A DNA stretch of 64,000 bases from an uncultured Tateyamaria sp. (GCF_947503045.1 NZ_CANNCF010000003.1:248001-312000), one strand, 5' to 3'; counted from the first letter of the stretch, positions 1 through 8,370 are shown. Notes: generated by a model from the letters alone, not told the origin. Numbers and translations: made by a program.

Positions 1-1
1 A

Positions 2-301
2 TTTTTTCCCGGTGGCTTGCAGGGGGCATTCCTCGGATCTTTCAACATCGGTGAAGGCGGCAGCAACTTTGGCGGGGGCATCTACGGCTGGGATCTCAGT
101 GATTTCGGCTTTGCCGACGGAGAGGAGTATACAACCGGGTTGCGCATTGCTCCGAGTGGCATCTTCTCGCGGGTCTATGACATTGCAGCCCTCAACAGCC
201 GCGACGTGGTGACAAACCCACCTGCCGTGCCGCTGCCAGCGGGTGCCTTGCTGCTGCTGACGGCCCTTGGCGGTCTGCGACTGGCGCGACGCAAAAGCTG
301 A
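2..301 (+). CDS. VPLPA-CTERM sorting-domain protein (C-terminal part, 5' end outside window)
   Basis: The reading frame is open from the left edge and ends with TGA at 299-301, so only the last 99 or so residues are present. The C-terminus has the tripartite layout of PEP-CTERM-like sorting tails: a VPLPA motif, a hydrophobic helix (LLLLTALGGL) and a basic end (RLARRKS). Proteins with this tail are normally exported and processed by an exosortase, then released or anchored at the cell surface. No exosortase gene lies in the window. The remaining part is rich in Gly and Ser and shows no recognisable domain. A second protein with the same tail lies at 44344-44979. Function beyond surface location is unknown. 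Confidence 0.75.
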   Translation, partial: FFPGGLQGAFLGSFNIGEGGSNFGGGIYGWDLSDFGFADGEEYTTGLRIAPSGIFSRVYDIAALNSRDVVTNPPAVPLPAGALLLLTALGGLRLARRKS

Positions 302-326
302 GCAACGACCAAACCTGATGCGCTCA

Positions 327-355
327 CGCCCCGCTGCCGTACTGGTGGCGGGGCG
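327..355 (+). terminator. GC-rich hairpin, possible terminator of the VPLPA gene
   Basis: CGCCCCGC (327-334) pairs perfectly with GCGGGGCG (348-355) across a 13-base loop. It lies 26 bases after the stop codon of the VPLPA-CTERM gene. There is no T-run after it, so it may be only a weak terminator or a transcript-end stabiliser. Confidence 0.4.
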
Positions 356-426
356 ATGTGCGTTTTGGCTGGTACGGCGGCGACTTTTCGCTAGTCTCTG
401 CAGAACTGCGCCGGAGCCACCCTTAC

Positions 427-1314
427 ATGTTCTCTTACTGCACCGACCCCGACACGCTGGCCACGCTCAGTTGGCTGACCTGCTATCTGACCACGGGTGT
501 GCATTTTTCCTTTTACTACAGCTTTCTGAAGGTACTCGGGATTCTGGCCGTCACCGCCCCCGTGGCGCTGGCCTTCGGCTTTGGCGGAGCGATGGCGGCA
601 CGGTCCAGCATCCTGCCGCTGTCGTGGTTCGGCAAGGGATACATCGCCATCGTGCGCGGGGTGCCGGACATCGCGTTTTTCCTGTTCTTCGTCATCGCGC
701 TGGATCAGGGGTTTGAGTGGATGCGCCATCAGGTGCTGTGCCCGGACTGGACCGATCCGATCCGTCAGGGCAACGATTTTCTGGTCTGCCCGCAGGCCAA
801 GCTGCCGCTGGGCAGTGCCCCGCAGGTGGTCCACCAGACCTATGCCTTTGGCCTTGCGGTCATCACCTTTGCGCTCGTCTTCGGGGCCTTTGCGGCCAAC
901 GTGATCTTTGGGGCCATGCGGGCTGTGCCCAAGGCACAGCTTGAAACCGCCGAGGCCTACGGGATGAGCCCGCGCCAGACCTTCTGGCGGGTGCTGGTGC
1001 CGCAGATGTGGGTGTTTGCCCTGCCCGGGCTTTCGAACCTCTGGCAGGTGCTGATCAAGGCCACACCGCTGCTGTTCCTGCTGGGGATCGAGGATGTCGT
1101 CTATTGGGCACGCGAGTTGGGCGGGACCAAGACGGCACAATTCACCTCTTATCCGCATGGCGATTGGCGGATGTGGTATTTCTTTGCCCTTCTGGTGTTT
1201 TACCTCTTCATGACATGGGGGTCGGAAAAAATCCTGACCCGCATCATGGCGGGTCTCACCCGCGGCCAGGCCACCTCGGGTGGCGAAGCGCAGCGCAAAG
1301 GGGTGGCTGCGTAG
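427..1314 (+). CDS. ABC transporter permease, polar amino-acid (HisM/GlnP-like) family
   Basis: This is an inner-membrane permease of the type that carries polar amino acids or related amines with a binding protein and an ATPase. The product (295 aa) has several hydrophobic helices and a clear EAA loop near residues 172-195 (ETAEAYGMSPRQTFWRVLVP), which contacts the ATPase. I start it at ATG 427; an in-frame GTG at 358 would add 23 residues unlike a membrane protein N-terminus. It is fused in expression to the next permease by a one-base overlap. No binding protein or ATPase gene lies next to it, so the partners must be outside the window or elsewhere. The neighbouring glutamine-synthetase-like genes suggest a nitrogen-rich substrate such as a polyamine or amino acid. 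Confidence 0.85.
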   Translation: MFSYCTDPDTLATLSWLTCYLTTGVHFSFYYSFLKVLGILAVTAPVALAFGFGGAMAARSSILPLSWFGKGYIAIVRGVPDIAFFLFFVIALDQGFEWMRHQVLCPDWTDPIRQGNDFLVCPQAKLPLGSAPQVVHQTYAFGLAVITFALVFGAFAANVIFGAMRAVPKAQLETAEAYGMSPRQTFWRVLVPQMWVFALPGLSNLWQVLIKATPLLFLLGIEDVVYWARELGGTKTAQFTSYPHGDWRMWYFFALLVFYLFMTWGSEKILTRIMAGLTRGQATSGGEAQRKGVAA

Positions 1315-2120
1315 TGTCGTGTCTTCAGACCATTCAGGATTACGGGTTGCGCGCCATCGGGATTGGCGAGCGGCTGCTGCCACGCTCTGATTTCACCCTG
1401 TGCGAACAATTCACGCTGATCGGGTCAGGCATGATCTGGAACGTCTATTTCGGGGTCATGGCGCTGTGCACCGGCTTTTTCCTTGCCACCGCCATCGCCG
1501 TGGCAAAGGGACTGGCGAACCCATGGCTGCGCAAGCCGGCCGAGTGGTTCATCTTTTTGTTCCGCGGCTCGCCGCTGTTCATCCAGTTCTTCTTTGCCTA
1601 TTTCCTGTTTCTCAGCCTCAAGGGCGTCTATCCGTTCTTTTCACCCTTCACCGCCGCCTGGCTGGGCGCGCTGATCGTGCTGTTTCTCAACACCGCCGCC
1701 TATTCGGCGCAGATTTTCTATGGCGCGCTGCAATCCATCCCCAAGGGCGAGGTCGAGGCGGCAGATGCCTACGGCCTGTCTGGCTGGCTGCGGTTCCGCC
1801 GGGTGGTGTTTCCGACCATGCTGCGCCTCGCCTGGCCCGCGTACACGAACGAGGCCATCTTTCTGTTTCACGCCACCACGCTGGTCTATTTCTCGGGCTT
1901 TCCGGCCTGGCAGCAACGGGGTGATGCGCTTTATTATGCCAGCTATTTTGCGGACAAGACGTTTAACCCCTTTGTGCCCTATCCCATCCTCGCGATGTAT
2001 TTCATCCTGCTCACGCTGGTGATTATTGCAGGCTTTGGACTGGTAAACACACACCTCAACCGCCACCTTCCCGCCAACGCGCGCCAAAAGCTGCGCTTGC
2101 GCCCCAATCTGATCCGCTAA
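1314..2120 (+). CDS. ABC transporter permease, second polar amino-acid family subunit
   Basis: Partner permease of the preceding gene; the two would form a heterodimeric channel. The start is a GTG whose first base is the last base of the upstream TAG stop, a sign of translational coupling. The product (268 aa) has hydrophobic helices throughout and an EAA loop near residues 140-165 (EAADAYGLSGWLRFRRVVFP). The residues FIFLFRGSPLFIQFFFAYF match the conserved first-third segment of HisM/GlnP-type permeases. Substrate cannot be read from the permease; the context of gamma-glutamyl ligase-like genes favours amines or amino acids. Confidence 0.87.
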   Translation: MSCLQTIQDYGLRAIGIGERLLPRSDFTLCEQFTLIGSGMIWNVYFGVMALCTGFFLATAIAVAKGLANPWLRKPAEWFIFLFRGSPLFIQFFFAYFLFLSLKGVYPFFSPFTAAWLGALIVLFLNTAAYSAQIFYGALQSIPKGEVEAADAYGLSGWLRFRRVVFPTMLRLAWPAYTNEAIFLFHATTLVYFSGFPAWQQRGDALYYASYFADKTFNPFVPYPILAMYFILLTLVIIAGFGLVNTHLNRHLPANARQKLRLRPNLIR

Positions 2121-2130
2121 GGCCAGTTGA

Positions 2131-2169
2131 CCCCGGCCCTTCGGGGAGGATTTTTTTAAATCAGAGAAG
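2131..2169 (+). repeat. 39-bp hairpin/T-run element, copy 1, upstream of a start codon
   Basis: CCCCG-N6-CGGGG forms a stem-loop followed by AGGA, seven T residues and then AAATCAGAGAAG. It looks like an intrinsic terminator joined to a purine-rich ribosome-binding stretch, ending 10 bases before ATG 2180. A copy identical at 35 of 39 positions lies at 5603-5641, again just before a start codon. A related element in the opposite orientation is at 55678-55740. Confidence 0.8.
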
Positions 2170-2179
2170 AAAAAGACCA

Positions 2180-3514
2180 ATGCATGAATGGCTGATCGAA
2201 AACCCCAACATCCGCACGATCCGGGTGGCGGCGTCGGACCTGAATGGCGTGGCGCGGGGCAAGCGGATGCCCGTGCGTTTTGCCGACAAGGTGGCCACCG
2301 ACGGCACCCGGTTTCCCATGTCCGTGCTGAACCTCGACATCTGGGGGGAGGATATCGACGACAGCCCCTTTGTGATGGAATCGGGCGACCGGGACGGCGT
2401 TTTGAAACCAACCGAGCGGGGGTTCATGCCCATGCCGTGGCTCGAAAACGCATCCGGTCTTCTGCCGATCTGGATGTATCACGAGGATGGACGCCCCTTT
2501 ATGGGCGATCCGCGCCATGCCCTCGCCGAAGTTGAAAAACGCTACAAAGCCAGAGGTTTGACGCCCGTTGTTGCCGTAGAACTTGAATTCTTCCTGATCG
2601 ATGATGCAGGCAAGCGCCTGCGGGTGCCGATGTCCCCCCGCTCGGGCAAGCGCCGGGTCGCGGGCGAGATCCTGTCCTTGCGCGCGCTGGACCAGTTCGA
2701 CGACTTCTTTTCCGAGCTTTATGACGCCTGCGAAGCGATGGACATCCCCGCCGACACCTCGATTTCCGAGGCAGGTCTGGGCCAGTTCGAGATCAACTTG
2801 ATGCACCAGTCCGACGCGCTGAAGGCAGCGGATGACGCGTGGCTGTTCAAGATGCTGGTCAAGGGCATGGCACGCAAACACGGCTTTGCCGCCTCTTTCA
2901 TGGCGAAACCCTACGAAGACTACGCAGGCAACGGGCTGCACATGCATTTTTCTGTGCTGGACGAGAGCGGCAAGAACGTCTTTGACGATGGCTCCTCCAC
3001 CGGCAGTGACATGCTGCGTCATGCGGTGAACGGGTGCCTGAATGGCATGCCCGGCTCCACCCTGATCTTTGCGCCGCACGCCAATTCCTATGCCCGTTTC
3101 GTGCCCGGCGCCCATGCCCCGACCGGCATCGCCTGGGCCTACGAGAACCGCACGGCGGCCATCCGTATCCCCTCGGGCCCGCCTGCCGCGCGACGTATCG
3201 AGCACCGTCTGGCCGGGGGCGATGTGAACCCGTACCTGTCTATCGCCGCCGTTCTGGGGGCTGCGATCAACGGGATCGAAGACGGCGCCGAACCGCCCGC
3301 GCCCATCTCCGGCAACGCCTATGCCCAAGACCTGCCATCGGTGCCGATGACATGGAAAGACGCCATTGATGCGTTCGAGACCAACCCCGAAACCGCCCGT
3401 ATCTTTGATGTTGAACTGATCCGCAATTTCGTCATGACCAAGCGGCAAGAGGCGCAGTATATGAGCGAACTCAGCGTCGAAGAGCAGACCGAAATCTACC
3501 TCGACACGGTCTAG
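2180..3514 (+). CDS. Glutamine-synthetase-like ligase, first of two (gamma-glutamylpolyamine synthetase type)
   Basis: The 444-residue product has the full glutamine-synthetase fold: an N-terminal beta-grasp segment and a catalytic barrel with ELEFFLID, EAGLGQFEINL, GNGLHMHFSVLD, NSYARFVPGAHAPTGIAWAYENRTAAIR and the C-terminal NPYLSIAAVLGAAINGI segment. Family knowledge: relatives of this length outside true GlnA join the gamma-carboxyl of glutamate to an amine such as putrescine (PuuA), using ATP. The substrate here is inferred from neighbours: an amidotransferase, a second ligase and a FAD amine oxidase-type gene. It lacks the Tyr-adenylylation context typical of GlnA. ATG 2180 sits after a GAGAAGAAAAAG purine tract. 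Confidence 0.85.
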   Translation: MHEWLIENPNIRTIRVAASDLNGVARGKRMPVRFADKVATDGTRFPMSVLNLDIWGEDIDDSPFVMESGDRDGVLKPTERGFMPMPWLENASGLLPIWMYHEDGRPFMGDPRHALAEVEKRYKARGLTPVVAVELEFFLIDDAGKRLRVPMSPRSGKRRVAGEILSLRALDQFDDFFSELYDACEAMDIPADTSISEAGLGQFEINLMHQSDALKAADDAWLFKMLVKGMARKHGFAASFMAKPYEDYAGNGLHMHFSVLDESGKNVFDDGSSTGSDMLRHAVNGCLNGMPGSTLIFAPHANSYARFVPGAHAPTGIAWAYENRTAAIRIPSGPPAARRIEHRLAGGDVNPYLSIAAVLGAAINGIEDGAEPPAPISGNAYAQDLPSVPMTWKDAIDAFETNPETARIFDVELIRNFVMTKRQEAQYMSELSVEEQTEIYLDTV

Positions 3515-3526
3515 GGCCTGCTTTAT

Positions 3527-3544
3527 CTTTGCGCCGTAAACCTT
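3527..3544. repeat. 18-bp sequence shared with 16474-16491
   Basis: CTTTGCGCCGTAAACCTT lies in the 39-base gap between the first ligase gene and the amidotransferase gene. The identical 18-mer occurs in the convergent intergenic gap at 16474-16491. Its role is unknown; a shared promoter or protein-binding site is possible. Confidence 0.5.
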
Positions 3545-3553
3545 AGGTGATCC

Positions 3554-4231
3554 ATGAAAATCGGCATTTTGCAAACCGGTCACGCACCTGACGAAGTTCA
3601 GGGGCCGATCGGGGATTATGACGCGATGTTTGCCCGCCTGCTGGGCGGACACGGGTTCGCGTTTGAAACCTTCAATGTGGTGGATATGGAGTTTCCGTCC
3701 GGGCCCGAGGCCTGCGAGGGCTGGATCGTGACCGGCTCCAAACACGGGGCGTACGAGGACCACCCGTTCATCCCCCCGCTCGAAGAGCTGATCCGCGACA
3801 TCCATGGCGCGGACCGGCCCATGCTGGGCATCTGCTTTGGCCACCAGATCATCGCGCAGGCGATGGGCGGCAAGGTCGAAAAATGGGATGGCGGCTGGGT
3901 CGTGGGACGGCAAAGCTATGACTACAAGGGCCAAGCGCTCGCCATCAACGCATGGCATCAGGATCAGGTGGTGGACGTGCCACCCACCGCCTCGGTGATC
4001 GCCAGCGCCGACACCTGCCAGAACGCCGCCCTCGTCTATGGGGACCGCATCTGGACCATCCAGCCTCACCCCGAATTCGGGGCCGAGATGGTCGACGCGC
4101 TCGCCACTTATCGCGGCCCCGGTGTCGTGCCGGACGGGCAGCTTGATGCCGCCCGCGCCGCCCTGCCCGAGCCCACCCACCAATCGACAATTGCTGCCGA
4201 CATGGCCGCCTTCCTCAAACGCGAGACCTGA
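3554..4231 (+). CDS. Class I glutamine amidotransferase-like hydrolase (GMP-synthase/PuuD-like)
   Basis: The 225-residue protein is a class I glutamine amidotransferase domain standing alone. The nucleophile lies in GICFGHQ (Cys94), with IQPHPEF giving His172 and Glu174 to complete the Cys-His-Glu triad. In polyamine catabolism, relatives hydrolyse the gamma-glutamyl bond of a pathway intermediate; other stand-alone members are of unknown substrate. It lies between two glutamine-synthetase-like genes, and its stop codon is only three bases before the next ATG, so it is part of one operon. Inference: it removes glutamate from a gamma-glutamylated intermediate made by the ligases. Confidence 0.85.
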   Translation: MKIGILQTGHAPDEVQGPIGDYDAMFARLLGGHGFAFETFNVVDMEFPSGPEACEGWIVTGSKHGAYEDHPFIPPLEELIRDIHGADRPMLGICFGHQIIAQAMGGKVEKWDGGWVVGRQSYDYKGQALAINAWHQDQVVDVPPTASVIASADTCQNAALVYGDRIWTIQPHPEFGAEMVDALATYRGPGVVPDGQLDAARAALPEPTHQSTIAADMAAFLKRET

Positions 4232-4234
4232 CCC

Positions 4235-5596
4235 ATGAGCGAGCCTATGCTAAGCGACCTGCCCGATGCGGCCCGCCTCTACCTCGAAGGCAGGCGGCTG
4301 GACGAGGTCGAATGCGTCATATCCGACCTGCCCGGCATCGCGCGGGGCAAGGCGGTGCCCGCCTCGAAATTCGCCAAGCAGGCCTATTTCCATCTGCCCG
4401 ACAGCATCTTTTACCAGACCATCACCGGCGGCTGGGGCGAGGCGGCGGATGAGGACGGGTTCATCGAAAAGGACATGATCCTCAAGCCCGACATGACCAC
4501 CGCGACCGCCGCCCCCTGGACCGGGGACTGGACTCTGCAGGTGATCCACGACGCCTATGACCGCAAGGACCGCCCCGTCCCCTTCAGCCCGCGCAATGTG
4601 CTGAAACGGGTGGTGCAGCTGTACGAGGATCAGGGCTGGAAACCGGTTGTTGCACCGGAAATGGAGTTCTTCCTGATTGCCCGCAATCTCGACCCGGCGC
4701 AGGAAATCAAGCCGATGACCGGCCGCTCGGGTCGCCCGGCCGCCGCGCGGCAGGCCTATTCGATGACGGCCGTGGACGAATTCGGCCCCGTCATCGACGA
4801 CATCTATGACTTTGCCGAAGCCCAGGGGTTCGAGATCGACGGCATCACACAGGAAGGCGGCGCGGGTCAGTTGGAAATTAACCTGCTGCACGGCGATCCG
4901 GTCAAGCTGGCGGACGAGGTGTTCTACTTCAAACGCCTGATCCGCGAGGCGGCACTGCGCCACAACTGCTTTGCCACTTTCATGGCCAAACCCATCGCGG
5001 ACGAGCCCGGAAGCGCGATGCACATCCACCACTCCATCCTCGACATCGACACCGGCAAGAATCTGTTTGTCGGCCCTCAGGGTGGTGACACGGATGCGTT
5101 TTTCCACTTCATCGCCGGATTGCAGAATTACATGCCCGCCGCCCTTGCGGTGATGGCGCCTTACGTCAACAGCTACCGGCGCTACGTCAAGGATCACGCA
5201 GCACCCATCAACCTCGCGTGGGGCCGCGACAACCGCACCACCGGCATCCGCGTCCCCCTGTCATCGCCGCAAGCCCGCCGCGTTGAAAACCGCATCGCGG
5301 GCATGGACTGCAACCCCTATCTCGGGATCGCGGCCTCGCTTGCCTGCGGCTATCTCGGCCTGATGGAGGAACGACGCCCCGGCGCGCAATTTAAGGGTGA
5401 CGCCTATGAGGGCGAAGGCGACATCCCCCGCGTGCTCGGCGACGCGCTTGAGCTGTTCGAAGGCTGCGCGCCCCTGCACAAGGTGCTGGGCCCGGAATTT
5501 GCCCGCGTCTATGCCATCGTCAAACGCGCCGAATATGACGAATTCCTGCAAGTCATTTCCCCGTGGGAGCGCGAGCATTTGCTGACCAATGTCTAA
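4235..5596 (+). CDS. Glutamine-synthetase-like ligase, second of two
   Basis: The 453-residue protein shares the same catalytic landmarks as the ligase at 2180: EMEFFLIARN, EGGAGQLEINL, GSAMHIHHSILD, NSYRRYVKDHAAPINLAWGRDNRTTGIR and NPYLGIAASLACGYLGL. It is longer by 9 residues and clearly diverged from the first copy, so this is not a recent duplication. The likely reaction is ATP-dependent gamma-glutamylation of an amine. Two such enzymes in one operon suggests either two substrates or a heteromeric enzyme. It starts three bases after the amidotransferase stop. Confidence 0.85.
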   Translation: MSEPMLSDLPDAARLYLEGRRLDEVECVISDLPGIARGKAVPASKFAKQAYFHLPDSIFYQTITGGWGEAADEDGFIEKDMILKPDMTTATAAPWTGDWTLQVIHDAYDRKDRPVPFSPRNVLKRVVQLYEDQGWKPVVAPEMEFFLIARNLDPAQEIKPMTGRSGRPAAARQAYSMTAVDEFGPVIDDIYDFAEAQGFEIDGITQEGGAGQLEINLLHGDPVKLADEVFYFKRLIREAALRHNCFATFMAKPIADEPGSAMHIHHSILDIDTGKNLFVGPQGGDTDAFFHFIAGLQNYMPAALAVMAPYVNSYRRYVKDHAAPINLAWGRDNRTTGIRVPLSSPQARRVENRIAGMDCNPYLGIAASLACGYLGLMEERRPGAQFKGDAYEGEGDIPRVLGDALELFEGCAPLHKVLGPEFARVYAIVKRAEYDEFLQVISPWEREHLLTNV

Positions 5597-5602
5597 GCGG
5601 CA

Positions 5603-5641
5603 TCCCGGCCCTCCGGGGGGGATTTTTCTAAATCAGAGAAG
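5603..5641 (+). repeat. 39-bp hairpin/T-run element, copy 2, upstream of a start codon
   Basis: CCCGG-CCCT-CCGGG is followed by GGGGATTTTTCTAAATCAGAGAAG. It differs from the copy at 2131-2169 at four positions only. It ends three bases before ATG 5645, and its last bases (GAGAAG) provide the only visible ribosome-binding sequence for the oxidoreductase gene. Confidence 0.8.
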
Positions 5642-5644
5642 TTG

Positions 5645-6946
5645 ATGGACCTGCTTTACGCCAATGATCGTCCCGGCGCCTATCCGGACAGTTGGTATGC
5701 GGCCAGCGCCGACATACCCGCGCAGCGCGCGCCTTTGCAGGGCGAAGTACGCGCGGATGTGTGCGTGGTCGGCGCGGGCTATACCGGCCTGTCCGCCGCA
5801 CTGCATCTGGCCCAGGCCGGGCACAGCGTGGTTGTGCTTGAGGCCCATCGCGCAGGCTTTGGCGCGTCGGGGCGCAATGGCGGGCAGCTTGGTTGGGGGC
5901 AGCGCCTTGAACAGCCGTCTCTGGAGAAACTGGTCGGCATGCAGGCCGCCCGCGATCTTTGGGCGCTGTCACAGGACGCGCTGGACCTTGTTCAATCCCT
6001 GATCCGCGATCACGACATCGATTGCCACCTGCGCCCCGGTCTTGCCCATGTCGGCGAGACCAAGGGCGAAGTCGACGACTTGCACGAGTACGCCGCCCAC
6101 ATGGCGCATCACTATGATCTGCAGATGGAGGTGCTGGACGCCGACGCCCTCTCTGCCCTGTGCCCCTCACCCGCCTATTGCGGCGGCATTCTGCACCGCA
6201 CGGCAGGCCATCTGCACCCGCTGCGCTTTGCCCTTGGGCTGGCTCGCGCTGCCGAACGGGCGGGCGCGACTCTGTACGAGCGCAGCGCCGTTCAGTCCAT
6301 CGACCACGGGTCACAGGTCACTTTGCGCACCGCCGACGGTGTGGTCCGGGCCGACCATCTGATCCTCGCCTGCAACGGTTATCTCGGTGATCTGAACATG
6401 CGCGTGGCGCGCAACGTCATGCCGATCAACAACTTTGTCGCCGCCACGACACCTTTGGGGGACGAGGCCGCGCGCGTGCTGGCACAGGACATCGCCGTCG
6501 CCGACAGCCGGTTCGTGGTGAACTATTTTCGCCTCAGCCATGACAAGCGCCTGCTGTTTGGCGGCGGGGAAAGCTATGGCTACCGCTTTCCCAGTGACAT
6601 CGCGGGCGTGGTGCGCAAACAGATGGTACAGATATTTCCGCATCTGTCCGACATCCCCATCGACTATGCCTGGGGCGGCACGCTGGCCATCACGATGAGA
6701 CGCCTGCCCTATCTCGCGCGCATCGCACCCAATGCGCTGTCGGCTTCGGGCTATTCCGGGCATGGCGTGGGCACTGCGACCCATGCAGGCAAGCTGATGG
6801 CGGACGCGATCCTCGGCCAATCGCGCGGCTTTGACACGATGGCCGCGATTCCCGCCCAGCCTTTTCCGGGCGGGCCGCGCCTGCGCACGCCGCTGCTGGC
6901 GCTGGCGATGACATGGTACGCCCTGCGCGACCGCCTCGGCCTCTAG
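5645..6946 (+). CDS. FAD-dependent oxidoreductase, DAO family (gamma-glutamylputrescine oxidase-like)
   Basis: The 433-residue product starts MDLLYANDRPG and carries a Rossmann dinucleotide-binding motif near residue 40 (VCVVGAGYTGLSAALHLAQAG...VVLEA), followed by ASGRNGGQLGWG, a typical FAD contact in this family. The C-terminal GHGVGTATHAGKLMADAI is the second FAD-binding segment. Family members (PuuB-like) oxidise an amine to an aldehyde, releasing ammonia and hydrogen peroxide. Its position after two gamma-glutamyl ligases fits oxidation of a gamma-glutamylated amine. I prefer ATG 5645 over the preceding TTG 5642. No aldehyde dehydrogenase, the usual next step, is present nearby. Confidence 0.85.
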   Translation: MDLLYANDRPGAYPDSWYAASADIPAQRAPLQGEVRADVCVVGAGYTGLSAALHLAQAGHSVVVLEAHRAGFGASGRNGGQLGWGQRLEQPSLEKLVGMQAARDLWALSQDALDLVQSLIRDHDIDCHLRPGLAHVGETKGEVDDLHEYAAHMAHHYDLQMEVLDADALSALCPSPAYCGGILHRTAGHLHPLRFALGLARAAERAGATLYERSAVQSIDHGSQVTLRTADGVVRADHLILACNGYLGDLNMRVARNVMPINNFVAATTPLGDEAARVLAQDIAVADSRFVVNYFRLSHDKRLLFGGGESYGYRFPSDIAGVVRKQMVQIFPHLSDIPIDYAWGGTLAITMRRLPYLARIAPNALSASGYSGHGVGTATHAGKLMADAILGQSRGFDTMAAIPAQPFPGGPRLRTPLLALAMTWYALRDRLGL

Positions 6947-7022
6947 GCGCTCTATACCAAACCAGCAACACACCGGCTGTGACCCGCCTGAACGTCACAA
7001 AACCGTTTCTTTTTCCTGCGAA

Positions 7023-7038
7023 CAGTTTTACAAAACTG
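7023..7038. promoter_or_regulatory. 16-bp palindrome, candidate operator of the DegT-type gene
   Basis: CAGTTTT-AC-AAAACTG is a perfect 7+2+7 inverted repeat. It lies 26 bases upstream of ATG 7065, within a locally AT-rich leader in otherwise GC-rich DNA. The position fits a repressor site over the transcription start. No cognate regulator is evident next to it. Confidence 0.5.
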
Positions 7039-7064
7039 GAAACCATGCATAAGGAATCTGAAAT

Positions 7065-8243
7065 ATGGGCATCCCCGACATGCACAGCGCCGAAGCCATC
7101 CCCGAAGCCGCGCGCGCCGAGATCGACCGCCTGCTGAATTCAGGCGACCTGTTCCGCTACACCGCCGCTGCGGATGCACCCGTCTCACTGCTTGAGGCGG
7201 AATTCGCACAGATGATGGGCAGCAAATTCGCGCTCGCCGTATCGTCCTGCTCTGCGGCCCTGTTCCTGTCGCTCAAGGCGCTGGACCTGCCGCGCGATGC
7301 GCGCGTGCTGATCCCCGGATTTACCTTTGCCGCTGTGCCCTCTTCGGTCCTGCATGCCGACTGCCTGCCGGTGCTCTGCGAGGTGGGCGACAACTACCGC
7401 ATCGACATCGACGATTTCGCCGCCAAGCTGCCGACCGTCAGCGCCGTGATCGTCAGCCACATGCGTGGGCACACCTCGGATATGGATGCGATCATGGCGC
7501 TGTGCGATGCCGCAGACATCCCGGTGATCGAGGATGCCGCCCACTCGCTTGGTACCACGTGGAACGGGGCCAAGATCGGCACGCTGGGCAAAGTGGGCTG
7601 CTTTTCCTTCCAGTCCTACAAGATGATCAACGCAGGCGAAGGCGGGATCATGATCACCGACGACGCCGATCTGGTTGCGCGCGCCATCATCATGTCCGGC
7701 GCTTACGAGCACAATTGGAAAAAACACCCCGTCCTGCAGGACGCCTTTGCCACGCATCAGAATCGCTTGCCGCTTTACAACCTGCGCCTGTCGAACCTGT
7801 CGGCTGCGGTGATCCGCCCGCAACTGCCCCATCTTGCCCGCCGGGTCGAGGATGGGCGGCGCAACCACGACCATGTGGCCGATCTGCTGGGCCAAAGCCC
7901 GCATATCCACGTCCCCGACCCGCTCAAGGGCGAGGTGCGCGCACCGGATTCCATCCAGTTCAACCTGATCAACATGACCGACGCGCAGGTCGCGGCCTTT
8001 GTCGCCGCCGCAGGGGCCGACGGGGTCAAGGTGCAGGTTTTTGGCGCCAGTGCGGACAATGCGCGCGCCTTCTGGAACTGGCAATTCATACCCGACCTGC
8101 CCGAACTACCCCAGACGCGCAAAATGCTGATGCGGGCCTGTGACGTGCGCCTGCCGGTGCACCTGCCCACGCACACGCTCAATGCGGTGGCCGATGTGCT
8201 GCTGCACGCGATCAGTGTCGCCACGGAATCCAGGGCCGCCTGA
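7065..8243 (+). CDS. DegT/DnrJ/EryC1/StrS-family PLP aminotransferase
   Basis: The 392-residue protein belongs to the fold-type I aminotransferases that usually act on keto-sugars but also include amine-forming enzymes in other pathways. Seen: LIPGFTFAAVPSSVLHADCLPVLCEVGDNYRID, VIEDAAHSLG (Asp that binds the PLP ring nitrogen) and GCFSFQSYKMINAGEGG, whose Lys186 would form the internal aldimine. An AAGGAA ribosome-binding site precedes ATG 7065 by 8 bases. There are no sugar-nucleotide genes nearby; it sits after the amine-oxidoreductase gene, so a role in the same nitrogen pathway is possible but unproven. Confidence 0.83.
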   Translation: MGIPDMHSAEAIPEAARAEIDRLLNSGDLFRYTAAADAPVSLLEAEFAQMMGSKFALAVSSCSAALFLSLKALDLPRDARVLIPGFTFAAVPSSVLHADCLPVLCEVGDNYRIDIDDFAAKLPTVSAVIVSHMRGHTSDMDAIMALCDAADIPVIEDAAHSLGTTWNGAKIGTLGKVGCFSFQSYKMINAGEGGIMITDDADLVARAIIMSGAYEHNWKKHPVLQDAFATHQNRLPLYNLRLSNLSAAVIRPQLPHLARRVEDGRRNHDHVADLLGQSPHIHVPDPLKGEVRAPDSIQFNLINMTDAQVAAFVAAAGADGVKVQVFGASADNARAFWNWQFIPDLPELPQTRKMLMRACDVRLPVHLPTHTLNAVADVLLHAISVATESRAA

Positions 8244-8290
8244 CTTCTTCTGACCAAAAATACTACGGGGGAGGCGCAGCCGGGAGATCG
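8244..8290 (-). repeat. Palindromic intergenic repeat, related to the 55.7-kb element
   Basis: Right after the DegT gene stop, the sequence TTCTTCTGACCAAAAATAC is followed by GGGGGAGGCGC and AGCCGGGAG. Read on the minus strand it resembles the 55678-55740 element and the 3' part of the 39-bp elements (a G/C-rich arm, then an ATTT tract, then TCAGA-AAG). It appears to be a degenerate member of the same repeat family. The rest of this gap up to 8370 shows no gene. Confidence 0.55.
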
Positions 8291-8370
8291 CCATTGGAAC
8301 GCCATTGGTCCGAGAGACAATGGCGATGCCCCCCTTCCCCCGCCCAACCCCAGGCGCTAGCGTCACGCTC

